DNA from: Clostridiales bacterium
Lineage (GTDB): Bacteria; Bacillota; Clostridia; Lachnospirales; WQUN01
Length of the DNA: 37,592 nt
Reading direction: 5' to 3'
Assembly (NCBI GenBank): GCA_031289625.1
Contig: JAITPB010000118.1
Location: 1 to 37,592, forward strand
The notes under the pieces are model-generated. The model saw only the letters and a list, made by a program, of their open reading frames with translations. It had not been told where the DNA came from and made no database searches. Positions 1 through 7,967 of the stretch are shown one piece after another. The position numbers and the translations under genes were made by a program. Positions within the stretch are counted from its first letter, which is position 1, and each line of letters begins with the position of its first letter.

Positions 1-137
1 TTTTTTACTCAGCCTTTTATTGCTTCATCATATCTTGCCTTGATAAATGCCTTTTATTTCATTTCTTATCCGGTTTGGCTTGCTAAAGGCATGGAAATAA
101 ATGGGTGCGGTTCTCCTGACATCCTTCGGAATTTTGA

Positions 138-166
138 TTGATATTTTTTGATGAGCATCGTATAAT
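138..166 (+). promoter_or_regulatory. Sigma-A-type promoter of the nuoEF-like operon
   Basis: TTGATA at 138-143 and TATAAT at 161-166 are separated by 17 bases, a near-consensus housekeeping promoter. The predicted start near 173 leaves a leader of about 85 bases before the first gene. A second match, TTGAAT at 216-221 with TATAAT at 240-245, overlaps the Shine-Dalgarno sequence and would start transcription downstream of it, so it is less likely to be the working promoter. Confidence 0.65.
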
Positions 167-258
167 ATCCCCTAACTAGGCATTGTGAAACGGCAAAACG
201 AATTAGGCGGCATGATTGAATATATTTTAAGCCATTCGTTATAATGGAGGGGATCATT

Positions 259-693
259 TTGTTCATGGAATCCCAGGAAAACCCGCTGGCGCTGATGCAG
301 GACATACAAAAGGAGTGCGGATATATCCCTCGCGGGCGGCTGGAAAGTATGTCGGCTGATCTGCATATTCCGATGTCCGAGCTGTATTCCATCGTCACGT
401 TTTACAAGGCGCTCACGCTGACCCCACGGGGCAGGCATACCATAAAAATGTGCAGCGGAACCGCCTGTCACATCAAGGGCGGCAGGAATCTGCGGGGTGA
501 TCTGGAGCGCTTGTTAGGCGTCGGGCCGGGCGCCACGACTGCTGACATGATGTTTACATTGGAAATTGTCAACTGCCTGGGCGCGTGCGCTGTCGCCCCC
601 GTCATGCTGATCGACGGAACCTACTATGGCAAACTGACCACAAGAAAGCTGGAAAGCATTCTGGAAAAATACAAAACAGAAAAGGCGGTGTGA
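259..693 (+). CDS. nuoE: NADH-dependent hydrogenase/dehydrogenase 2Fe-2S subunit, HndA/NuoE-like
   Basis: Thioredoxin-like 2Fe-2S subunit of the NuoE/HndA family, which passes electrons between the flavin subunit and other iron-sulfur proteins in the cytoplasm. Four cluster ligands are visible as C-x4-C (CSGTAC) and C-x3-C (CLGAC), residues 63, 68, 104 and 108 counted from the Met at 265. The N-terminal helical region (CGYIPRGRL, YSIVTFYKAL) is typical of the family, and about 145 residues is normal length. GGAGGGG at 246-252 best fits the TTG at 259; the ATG at 265 is the alternative. The ATG at 244 overlaps the ribosome binding site and is rejected. The next gene follows after two bases, so they form an operon. 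Confidence 0.9.
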   Translation: MFMESQENPLALMQDIQKECGYIPRGRLESMSADLHIPMSELYSIVTFYKALTLTPRGRHTIKMCSGTACHIKGGRNLRGDLERLLGVGPGATTADMMFTLEIVNCLGACAVAPVMLIDGTYYGKLTTRKLESILEKYKTEKAV

Positions 694-695
694 CC

Positions 696-2489
696 ATGCC
701 CGCGAAATCCGTATACATATGCTGTGATACCGGCTGTACAGCCGCCGGCGGCGGGCTGTTGGCCAGCGCATTCGCCGCTAAACTGAAAAACAGCGGCGCT
801 GCATGTGATTTGGCGCCGGCAGCCAAGCGCACCGGCTGCCACGGCCTGTGTGAATTTGGCCCGGTCGTCCGCGTCGAACCGGAAAATATCTCCTACTACC
901 AGGTTAGGCCAGAGGATGTTGACGAAATCTACGAAAAGACAATTGCCGGGGATGAAGTCATTGAGCGCCTGTTGTATAAAGACCCCTTCGGAAAGCAGTT
1001 CAAAACCGCCGCCGAAAATCCGTTTTACATACCGCAGGTAAAGATCGCCCTACGCAACGTCGGAGAAATAGATCCGCTGGATATGGAGGAAGCGGTCGCG
1101 CGCGGCGTGTACCAAGCGCTGGCCAAAGCGCTCGAGATGCCGCCGGAGGACATCGTGGACGAGATGGAGGCCTCCGGTCTGCGCGGGCGCGGAGGCGCGG
1201 GCTTCCCCACCGGCAAAAAATGGCGTTACTGCGCCGCCTCGAAGAGCGATATAAAATACGTTGTCTGCAACTGCGACGAAGGTGACCCGGGCGCTTTTAT
1301 GGACAGGAGCATACTGGAGGGCGACCCTCACAGCGTGCTTGAGGGCATAGCCATCGCCGCCAAGGCCGTCGGCGCCCGTCAAGGTTTTATTTATGTGCGG
1401 GACGAATATGAGGGCGCTGTACGCCACGCCGCCGCCGCCATTGCCGCCGCCCAGGCGCGTGGGGTTCTGGGCCGCAACATACTCGGCTCGGACATGGATT
1501 TTGATATCAAGGTCATACGCGGCGGCGGCGCTTTCGTGTGCGGCGAAGAAACCGCCTTGATCAACTCCATCGAGGGCCGCACCGGCGAGCCCAGGGTTAA
1601 GCCCCCATACCCGGCGTCGTCCGGCCTTTGGGGCAAACCCACGCTGATCAACAACGTGGAAACTTTCGCCAACGTGGCGGCCATTCTCCACAGCGGCGCG
1701 CAAAAGTTCCGTGAGATTGGGACGCGAAACTCGCCCGGAACCAAAGTATTCTGCCTGGTGGGCAAAATCAGGCGCACCGGCCTGATTGAAGTTCCCATGG
1801 GCATTACGCTGAGGCGGATTGTCTATGACATCGGGGGCGGTATGATGAACAGCCGCCCATTCAAGGCCATCCAAACCGGCGGGCCCTCTGGGGGGTGCAT
1901 ACCGGAGGCGCTGCTGGATATCGAGGTTGATTTCGACAGCCTGGCCGAAGCCGGCGGCATGATGGGCTCCGGCGGTATGATCGTTATGGATAGCTGTACC
2001 TGCATGGTGGAATTTGCGCAGTATTATGTAAAATTTCTGAGCGGGGAGTCCTGCGGCAAATGCACGCCTTGCCGCGAAGGGCTTCGCAAGCTGGACGCCA
2101 TCCTTACAGACATCCGCGAGGGCAAGGGCCGGTTAAGCGATATCGATCTCATGGAAGACATCTGCCAGACCATGCGCAAAGCCTCTCTCTGCGGCTTGGG
2201 CAAAAGCGCTCCCAACCCTGTGCTGACCGCGCTGCGCCATTTCAGGGCGGAGTATGTTGAGCATGTTGAGGAAAAATATTGCCGCGCCGGCGTATGCCCC
2301 AGTCTGAGCGCGTTTCACATAAATTTCGATGCCTGCACCGGATGCAGCGTGTGCGCCCGCAACTGCCCGGCGGCCGCGATAGAAGGCGTGAAAAAGAAAC
2401 CGCATCAAATCAACCAGAGTAAATGTGTTCAATGCGGCGCGTGCAGGGACGTCTGCCAATTCAACGCCGTGACGGCAGGGAGGCGCTGA
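696..2489 (+). CDS. nuoF: NADH-binding flavoprotein, HndC/NuoF-like, with ferredoxin tail
   Basis: FMN- and NADH-binding electron-entry subunit of the HndC/NuoF family (597 residues). An N-terminal thioredoxin-like 2Fe-2S domain (Cys near 10, 14, 48, 52) precedes the flavoprotein core with GRGGAGFPTGKKW at 164-176, CNCDEGDPGAF near 191-201 and the GGGAFVCGEETALINSIEG nucleotide/FMN signature. SCGKCTPCREG plus a later Cys supply the N3-type 4Fe-4S cluster. The C-terminus carries two ferredoxin 4Fe-4S motifs (CTGCSVCARNC, CVQCGACRDVC). This fused architecture is typical of bifurcating or NAD(P)-linked hydrogenase and formate dehydrogenase modules rather than respiratory complex I. The start is the ATG at 696 behind AAGGCGGTG; the longer frame from 585 overlaps the upstream gene and is rejected. 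Confidence 0.93.
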   Translation: MPAKSVYICCDTGCTAAGGGLLASAFAAKLKNSGAACDLAPAAKRTGCHGLCEFGPVVRVEPENISYYQVRPEDVDEIYEKTIAGDEVIERLLYKDPFGKQFKTAAENPFYIPQVKIALRNVGEIDPLDMEEAVARGVYQALAKALEMPPEDIVDEMEASGLRGRGGAGFPTGKKWRYCAASKSDIKYVVCNCDEGDPGAFMDRSILEGDPHSVLEGIAIAAKAVGARQGFIYVRDEYEGAVRHAAAAIAAAQARGVLGRNILGSDMDFDIKVIRGGGAFVCGEETALINSIEGRTGEPRVKPPYPASSGLWGKPTLINNVETFANVAAILHSGAQKFREIGTRNSPGTKVFCLVGKIRRTGLIEVPMGITLRRIVYDIGGGMMNSRPFKAIQTGGPSGGCIPEALLDIEVDFDSLAEAGGMMGSGGMIVMDSCTCMVEFAQYYVKFLSGESCGKCTPCREGLRKLDAILTDIREGKGRLSDIDLMEDICQTMRKASLCGLGKSAPNPVLTALRHFRAEYVEHVEEKYCRAGVCPSLSAFHINFDACTGCSVCARNCPAAAIEGVKKKPHQINQSKCVQCGACRDVCQFNAVTAGRR

Positions 2490-2490
2490 C

Positions 2491-3267
2491 ATGTTTATTA
2501 CGATCGACGGCAAACCATGCGAGTGCGCGGAGGGGGAATTTGTGCTGGCCGCCGCCCTCAGAAATGGGATAGACATTCCCCGCCTCTGTCATCACGCCGC
2601 GCTGCCCAATCAGGCAAGCTGCCGCTTGTGCCTCGTAGAGATCATGGAAAATGGCGTTAAACATGTGACCGCTTCCTGCTCGTATCCGGTGTCCGAGGGT
2701 ATCGAAGTTGTGACCCGCTCACAGGAGCTCCAAAAACTGCGCAGCGGCGTTTTGGCCTTGCTGAAAGAACGCGCCCCAGCCTCCCCCGAAATCAGCGCGC
2801 TCTGCGAAAAGTTTGGCGTTGCCGGCGACAAACGCTTTTTCCGTGACACAAATGAACGCTGCGTCATGTGCGGGCTGTGTACCGCCGCCTGTAAACTGCT
2901 GGGCGCGTCGGCTATATCGGCGGCGTTCCGCGGCGTGGATAAAAAAATATCGACGCCGTTCGGCGAGATGTCCCCAGCCTGTATTGGATGCGGAGCCTGT
3001 GCCCGCGTGTGCCCCTGCGGCGCTATCCCCCTGACCGAGAGCGGCGGCGCGCGGGAAATATGGGGCAAATCCTTCGAACTTGTGAGATGCCCGGCGTGCG
3101 GCAAGCCGTTCGCGACGCGGGAGGAGCTGGCGTTTTTGGCAAAAAAATTTGCGTTACCGCCGGAGTTTAAGGGGTTGTGCCGAGAATGCCAACGAAAAGA
3201 AACCGTGAAAAAAATGCCGGAATTGAGGAATGCCATAGCCGCCTATCCCAGCGGGAGCGCAAAATAA
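2491..3267 (+). CDS. NuoG/HndD N-terminus-like iron-sulfur protein without catalytic domain
   Basis: A 258-residue iron-sulfur electron-transfer protein. Residues 1-75 form a plant-type 2Fe-2S ferredoxin (Cys 33, 44, 47, 63). Two 4Fe-4S motifs follow: CVMCGLCTAAC (124-134) and CIGCGACARVC (164-174). The His-Cys3 segment normally found between them in NuoG/HydA is degenerate here; only Cys105 remains. The C-terminus has two CxxC-type pairs (Cys 200/203 and 230/233) resembling a zinc ribbon. The H-cluster domain of HndD/HydA is absent, so the protein cannot itself make hydrogen. It starts one base after the flavoprotein stop and completes the operon. It probably relays electrons to a hydrogenase or formate dehydrogenase encoded elsewhere, which is inference. 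Confidence 0.85.
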   Translation: MFITIDGKPCECAEGEFVLAAALRNGIDIPRLCHHAALPNQASCRLCLVEIMENGVKHVTASCSYPVSEGIEVVTRSQELQKLRSGVLALLKERAPASPEISALCEKFGVAGDKRFFRDTNERCVMCGLCTAACKLLGASAISAAFRGVDKKISTPFGEMSPACIGCGACARVCPCGAIPLTESGGAREIWGKSFELVRCPACGKPFATREELAFLAKKFALPPEFKGLCRECQRKETVKKMPELRNAIAAYPSGSAK

Positions 3268-3355
3268 CCGCTCCCGCAAAAATCCCCCGAAGCGGTTCAG
3301 CGCGGGGGATTTGCCGTTTAATATTTTTAGGCTCATTTTGCCTTGCCAAAGGGCT
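3251..3355 (+). terminator. Tandem hairpins at the end of the nuoEF-like operon
   Basis: GCGGGAG (3251-3257) pairs with CTCCCGC (3271-3277) across the stop codon. AAATCCCCC (3280-3288) pairs with GGGGGATTT (3304-3312), followed by a T-rich stretch. A weaker GCCTT/AAGGGC hairpin runs into eight or more T residues ending near 3362. Together these suggest transcription stops before the SLH gene. Confidence 0.5.
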
Positions 3356-3432
3356 TTTTTTTGTTTAAAATGGAGCATGATAATACAAAGACTGTATAAA
3401 GGAGCCATGGGTACCAATAAGGGGGATTTTGA

Positions 3433-5367
3433 ATGAAAGGGTGGAGGATCTTAGCGGGGCTTATGGCGGCTGCGTACGGCGTGCTGTCGTATGGACTCTC
3501 AGCCACGTTGGCCGCCACGGCCTATAAGGATGTGCCCGCCGCGCATTGGGCGTTTGACGCCATCAATACGGTATCGGACAAGGGCCTCATTGTGGGAGAC
3601 GCTTCGGGCAATTTTAGGCCGGAAGCGCTGATTGACAAATTTGAGACAGCAAAAATACTCGCAAAATCGGCTGGCTATAAATACACAAACCTCACAAAAG
3701 AAGAACAGACCTATTACAACCGGGCTTACGATAAAAACAAACCTTTACTTACGGAATTCCAAAAATCATTCAATAAGTGGAATACCACCGCCGATCACGA
3801 GATTGCTTTTTTATTGGAAAAAGAAATTTTGACGGCGGACGATCTGAATCAGTTTGTGGTCAACGACACGAACGGCGTTCAGCAGCTGCGCGCGCTTTCC
3901 CGGCAGGAAGCCGCGGTTTTTCTGGTCAAACTCATGGGAAAGAAAAATGACGCCCTGAAAATCAGCAGTGGTTACGTTGATTTTGAAGACGACGATTCCA
4001 TTACGCCAGAGTTCAAGCCGTATATTTATTACTTAAAAAGCTTGCAAATTATCTCCGGCGAGACCTCCAGCCAGTTCATTCCCAACGGCGCGGTAACGAG
4101 AGCTTCTATGGCCATTTTGCTGACGAAGTCGCTGGAAGCCATGAAGCCCTCCGGGGTGGACAGCGGCGCGGTGATTCCGGTCAGCATCGCCAATCCAAGC
4201 GTTTCCAAAGTGGAAAGCGTATCGGGCATGATAGACAAGCTTTATCCCATCTTAAACGGCATACAGATTTTGACAGACGACAAAAAAATGCTTTATCAGG
4301 TTCCGCCCGTGGGCCATATAGAAGTGGACGGATATTTAAAAACTTTTTCCGATCTGCGGGAGGGTATGCTGCTGTCGGGCGTTTTGCTGAACAACGAACT
4401 GGTCAATCTGGCGGCGCAAAGCGTCCCCGCCGCCCCGGAAGTGACGCCAGCGCCATCTATGACGGCGCTGACGGGCCTCGTCGATTCCATTCAGCCGGAT
4501 ACGTCCGGCGTTACCATTCAGATCCTCACCTGCGAGTGGAATGGCGAGGCGATGCTGGAAGTGAAAAGTTTTCTGCTGGCGCCGGAAAGCAAAATTATGC
4601 AATCGGGCAAGGCAATCGCGTTTTCCGACATTGTTAAAGGCAGCGCCGTGACGGCGGAAGTTTCTGGCGGGCTGTGCTATTCGCTCGAACTCACGGAAAA
4701 AAGCTGGGAGATCCAAAACGGCGTGCTGCTGAACAAAAAAATGATCGCGGATGTGATGACGCTCATCATACAAGATCACAGCGGCGTCAGTTATGCGCTC
4801 CGCCTCACAGACGAAACGGTTGTGAGCCGGAAAGAGACAGGGAAAGTAAATTGGGATGACCTGCGCGCGGGAGACAGCGTCAGCGCCGTCTGTGAATATG
4901 ACAGGCTCATCGCCGTGGACGCCGCCGGCGTGAAAAGCACGCAGGACGGCGTTATCCTGGAGGTGCATGTCGCGGCGGATCAGCAAGCGATCGTCATGCA
5001 GACCACAGAAGGAGCCGTCAAGCGATATGCCCTGATGCCGGAAACCGTTGACGTGTATTCTGTCCGCGTGGGCATGAAAGTCCGCTTGAACCTTGAAAGT
5101 CAAGAAGTGCGGACGCTGACTGTTTTGGAAAATGCCGTAGCGCCCTCATTCTTCACCGGCGTTATTGAATCCATGCAAACCGGCTCGCTGTACCTGCGCA
5201 GCGGCAGCGTAGATCCCAAAGAAATTTTTCTGGATGACGCCACGGTTTTTATCGATTCCGGTTCCGGCGGCGCCGTGAAGCCAGAACAGCTGGCTACGGG
5301 CATGAAAGTATACGTCATATTGCCGGATGCGGGCAAGCGGGCCTCTCATGTGACAATTTTGTCTTAA
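3433..5367 (+). CDS. S-layer homology (SLH) domain surface protein
   Basis: Exported cell-wall-associated protein of 644 residues. A signal peptide is visible (KGWR then a hydrophobic stretch, with likely cleavage after the Ala-rich segment near residue 30). Three SLH-type segments follow: residues ~31-80 (YKDVPAAHWAFDAI), ~115-170, and ~180-235 (with ITRAS-like VTRASMAILL). SLH triplets bind pyruvylated secondary wall polymer. From about 255 to the end there are four or five loosely repeated beta-rich units with G-V-I and L-x-x-G-M/D patterns, interrupted by a Pro/Ala linker near 335. These resemble small beta-barrel repeats of unknown ligand. GGGGG at 3421-3425 lies seven bases before the ATG. 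Confidence 0.85.
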   Translation: MKGWRILAGLMAAAYGVLSYGLSATLAATAYKDVPAAHWAFDAINTVSDKGLIVGDASGNFRPEALIDKFETAKILAKSAGYKYTNLTKEEQTYYNRAYDKNKPLLTEFQKSFNKWNTTADHEIAFLLEKEILTADDLNQFVVNDTNGVQQLRALSRQEAAVFLVKLMGKKNDALKISSGYVDFEDDDSITPEFKPYIYYLKSLQIISGETSSQFIPNGAVTRASMAILLTKSLEAMKPSGVDSGAVIPVSIANPSVSKVESVSGMIDKLYPILNGIQILTDDKKMLYQVPPVGHIEVDGYLKTFSDLREGMLLSGVLLNNELVNLAAQSVPAAPEVTPAPSMTALTGLVDSIQPDTSGVTIQILTCEWNGEAMLEVKSFLLAPESKIMQSGKAIAFSDIVKGSAVTAEVSGGLCYSLELTEKSWEIQNGVLLNKKMIADVMTLIIQDHSGVSYALRLTDETVVSRKETGKVNWDDLRAGDSVSAVCEYDRLIAVDAAGVKSTQDGVILEVHVAADQQAIVMQTTEGAVKRYALMPETVDVYSVRVGMKVRLNLESQEVRTLTVLENAVAPSFFTGVIESMQTGSLYLRSGSVDPKEIFLDDATVFIDSGSGGAVKPEQLATGMKVYVILPDAGKRASHVTILS

Positions 5368-5393
5368 TCAAATTCAAAAGGAGTTGGAACAGC

Positions 5394-5978
5394 ATGGACA
5401 GCAAAAAGCCAGAAGAAATCAAAGAAGAAAATAAAGAAGAAAAGTTGATAGAAAAGCTGCTGAAAACGAGGTCAATCATTATTTGCGGTGAAATCAACCA
5501 GGCTCTGGCGGAAAAAGTGACCACGCAGCTTCTGCTGCTGCAGGCGATGGGCGACGATCCGATCAATCTCTATTTGAACAGCCAGGGCGGGCATGTGGAA
5601 GCCGGTGATACCATTCACGATATGATTCAGTTTATCCGGCCGCGCGTATTGATCGTCGGCACAGGCTGGGTCGCCAGCGCGGGGATTACCATCTATTTGG
5701 CGGCGAGCCGGGTAGACAGATATTCCCTGCCCAATACCCGCTACATGATTCATCAGCCGCTGGGCGGCGCGCAGGGACAGGCGACGGATCTGAAAATAGA
5801 GGCGGACGAGATCATCAAGATGCGCGAACGGATCAACCGCCTGATCAGTCACGCCACCGGCCAGCCCGTGGAAAAAGTGCATCAGGATACATTGCGGAAC
5901 CATTGGATGGATGTACATCAAGCGATAGAATATGGCATTGTCAATCGTATTGTCACGCGCTTCGACGAGGTCGTTTAA
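5394..5978 (+). CDS. clpP: ClpP-family serine protease subunit with Ser-His-Asn triad
   Basis: Cytosolic ClpP-type peptidase of 194 residues, the normal length. Ser95 lies in VASAG and His120 in MIHQPLGG. The position that is Asp in the canonical TxRDxxM motif is Asn169 (TLRNHWM), giving a Ser-His-Asn triad; Listeria ClpP1 is a known case of this. Gly-rich loop NSQGGHVEAG is at 62-71. The N-terminus is unusually charged (many Lys/Glu in residues 1-25) instead of the axial-loop sequence of housekeeping ClpP. No Clp ATPase gene is nearby, so this is probably an accessory paralogue that works in mixed rings or on a special substrate (inference). It has an AAAAGGAG ribosome binding site. Confidence 0.88.
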   Translation: MDSKKPEEIKEENKEEKLIEKLLKTRSIIICGEINQALAEKVTTQLLLLQAMGDDPINLYLNSQGGHVEAGDTIHDMIQFIRPRVLIVGTGWVASAGITIYLAASRVDRYSLPNTRYMIHQPLGGAQGQATDLKIEADEIIKMRERINRLISHATGQPVEKVHQDTLRNHWMDVHQAIEYGIVNRIVTRFDEVV

Positions 5979-5994
5979 ATAGGAAAGAGTAAAC

Positions 5995-6822
5995 ATGGAA
6001 AAATTCGAGGCTGTGGAACAGAGTATCATCAAAAAATACCGAAAAGACATTTGGCGCGGGTTTATCCGCGGCATACAGGAATATGAACTGGTGCGGGAAG
6101 GGGATCAGATTGCGGCCTGCCTGTCAGGCGGAAAAGATTCTATGCTCATGGCGAAATGTCTGCAGGAACTTCAAAAGTACAGCCATACGCGGTTTAACTT
6201 GGTTTTTCTGGTGATGGATCCGGGCTACAGCCCGGAGAACCGGCGGATCATTGAGGAAAACGCCAGGCTTTTGCGCGTCCCCGCTCTTTTTTTTGACACG
6301 GGCATTTATGACGCTGTGGCGAAAGTGGGTGCGGGCGCCTGTTATCTATGCGCGCGCATGAGAAGAGGATATTTATACAGGAAAGCGCAAGAGCTGGGCT
6401 GCAACAAAATCGCGCTGGGTCATCATTACGACGACGCGGTGGAAACGATACTGCTCTCTATGTTCTACAGCGGAGAGTTCAAAACCATGATGCCCAAATT
6501 GAAAAGCCGGAACTGCGAAGGGATGGAGCTGATCCGGCCTCTCTATTTGGTGCGGGAAGACGCCGTTATCGCCTGGCGCGATTACCACCGTCTGCGTTTT
6601 ATCCGCTGCGCCTGCCGCTTTTCGGAAAACCCCGATATCTGCGGCGGCGGCTCTAAACGCGCGGAGATCAAAGCCTTTCTCCGGCAGCTGCGGAAAACCG
6701 ATCCCGTCATTGAAAAAAATATTTTCCGAAGCGTTGAAAACGTGCATGTGGACGCGGTGATCGGCTGCCGTGAAAAAAATATCCGGCGCCATTTTTTGGA
6801 TAGTTATGACGCGCAGACATAA
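5995..6822 (+). CDS. TtcA-like PP-loop ATPase (tRNA thiolation family)
   Basis: A 275-residue N-type PP-loop enzyme of the TtcA/TilS superfamily. ATP pyrophosphatase motif SGGKDS is at 44-49. CYLC at 116-119 and later cysteines (205, 207, 216) can ligate an iron-sulfur cluster as in TtcA, which 2-thiolates cytidine 32 of tRNA. LGHHYDDAVETILL at 141-154 is the classic TtcA signature. The gene starts 16 bases after clpP behind AGGAAAGAG, so the two may be cotranscribed. It is convergent with the GH18 gene, with only two bases between the stop codons. The exact tRNA substrate cannot be read from sequence; other TtcA-type paralogues act on different substrates. Confidence 0.85.
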   Translation: MEKFEAVEQSIIKKYRKDIWRGFIRGIQEYELVREGDQIAACLSGGKDSMLMAKCLQELQKYSHTRFNLVFLVMDPGYSPENRRIIEENARLLRVPALFFDTGIYDAVAKVGAGACYLCARMRRGYLYRKAQELGCNKIALGHHYDDAVETILLSMFYSGEFKTMMPKLKSRNCEGMELIRPLYLVREDAVIAWRDYHRLRFIRCACRFSENPDICGGGSKRAEIKAFLRQLRKTDPVIEKNIFRSVENVHVDAVIGCREKNIRRHFLDSYDAQT

Positions 6823-6824
6823 AC

Positions 6825-7910
6825 TCAAGCATTAAAAATCATGGGCGCGTAACGCTGAACAAATTCATATCCATTGACAGAATCCTGGTTGATCGACCAT
6901 GTCATTAAACCGCGGATGCCATGGCCCTCTGCTTCCAGCCGATCCAGCGCCCAGCGCACGTCGTCAGGATTTTCCACATATCCGTTGATGGCCGACAGCG
7001 GCGAGGCGGGCAGGCCAATCACAAATTTATCCGCGTGGATTTGGAGAAAGTCATTGGTTCCCGTGACTATGGCGTTTGTTAAAGTGTAGAGAAACTCCGC
7101 CTTATGCTCGTTATCGTTTTGAGACAGGAACATATGATATTCATCTGACCAAATGCCGTCGGCGCCTTGGTTGTAATACTGTGGGAAAATCAAATCATAA
7201 TAGCCTTCCAGATCCTGCAGGAACGGCTTGTAGGGCGCTGCATATCCTCGCAAAAGATTAAATTCCGGCGCCATGGTGACAATAAACGGTTTTCCCTGTG
7301 AACGGTAAAAATCTTTGATTTCACGGATGACCGCGGGAACCACGCTTTGGTTATCGCCCGCCGAGATGGACGCGCCTTCCAGATCGATATCAATCCCGTT
7401 AAAACCATATCGCTCGATCAAGCGCATAAGCTCATCTTTAAAGAGCGGCTTGTCACTTTCCCGCAAAATGATGCCCTCATGCGCCCCCCCCAGCGACAGG
7501 AGAACGGCGCGGCCCTCAGCCTTGAGGCTCTCCATGCCCGCGATAAATTCATCTTCGTCCATATAGGGGGCAAATGTGAGGACGCCCTCTGCGTTGGGTT
7601 CCACAAACGCGACGCAGATCAAGTTGTATTCCGGCGGTATACTGGTCAGGGAAACTTGCGGGTTCCAGCCAAACCAGAATCCGCAGAAAACTTTGCCGGA
7701 CAGATCTCCGGACGATGGTCCGGACGGTTGTCCGAACGATGGTCCGGACGGTTGTCCGGACGGTTGTCCGCACGATTGTCCGGGCAGTCGCCCGGGCAGT
7801 TGTTCGGGCGGCTGCCCGGGTTCATTGCGCAGGGAGGCCAGTGTGTATGGCCTGCTGCGCGGCATTTGAGACAACAGCATAAATAATGGCAGTGAAGACA
7901 TTACATTCAT
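6825..7910 (-). CDS. Glycoside hydrolase family 18 protein with repeat-built linker
   Basis: A 361-residue protein with a GH18 TIM-barrel from about residue 72: VFCGFWFGWNP, then LLSLGG near 138, then NGIDIDLE at 171-178, and a late LMTWSIN strand. GH18 enzymes cleave chitin or related N-acetylglucosamine polymers; here the motif DxxDxDxE has Asn171 for the first Asp while the acid Glu178 is kept, so hydrolysis is possible. Residues ~32-72 are a (Q-P/S-S-G)n linker made by the 12-bp array at 7695-7820. The N-terminus (30 residues) is weakly hydrophobic without a clear signal peptide, so location is unsure. Related clostridial GH18 proteins act on spore or cell walls. It lies 57 bases after the HlyD gene and may share its transcript. 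Confidence 0.85.
   Translation of the reverse strand: MNVMSSLPLFMLLSQMPRSRPYTLASLRNEPGQPPEQLPGRLPGQSCGQPSGQPSGPSFGQPSGPSSGDLSGKVFCGFWFGWNPQVSLTSIPPEYNLICVAFVEPNAEGVLTFAPYMDEDEFIAGMESLKAEGRAVLLSLGGAHEGIILRESDKPLFKDELMRLIERYGFNGIDIDLEGASISAGDNQSVVPAVIREIKDFYRSQGKPFIVTMAPEFNLLRGYAAPYKPFLQDLEGYYDLIFPQYYNQGADGIWSDEYHMFLSQNDNEHKAEFLYTLTNAIVTGTNDFLQIHADKFVIGLPASPLSAINGYVENPDDVRWALDRLEAEGHGIRGLMTWSINQDSVNGYEFVQRYAPMIFNA
7695..7820. repeat. 12-bp minisatellite array A inside the GH18 gene
   Basis: About ten and a half tandem 12-base units with plus-strand consensus TCCGGACGRTKG; the best-conserved unit, TCCGGACGGTTG, occurs at 719, 743 and 755. Each good unit contains the palindrome TCCGGA. On the coding (minus) strand it reads CAA-CCG-TCC-GGA, giving Gln-Pro-Ser-Gly. 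Units decay toward the 5' end of the gene (7779-7820). Related arrays lie at 27058-27142 and 35965-36036. Confidence 0.95.
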
Positions 7911-7967
7911 GACCGCAATCCTTTCTAATCTCTAGAACAAAACCACAGTGTTCATGAACATAGTATG

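Noticed and set aside
216..245. Promoter overlapping the nuoE-like ribosome binding site
   Set aside because: Its start point would exclude the ribosome binding site; the 138-166 promoter is better placed.
1050..1874. Long antisense frame opposite the NuoF-like gene
   Set aside because: It is a shadow of a GC-rich gene whose motifs are clear on the plus strand; no ribosome binding site and no recognisable domain.
7695..7826. Tandem array might be a CRISPR
   Set aside because: Units are 12 bases with no spacers, lie in frame inside a gene, and no cas genes are present.
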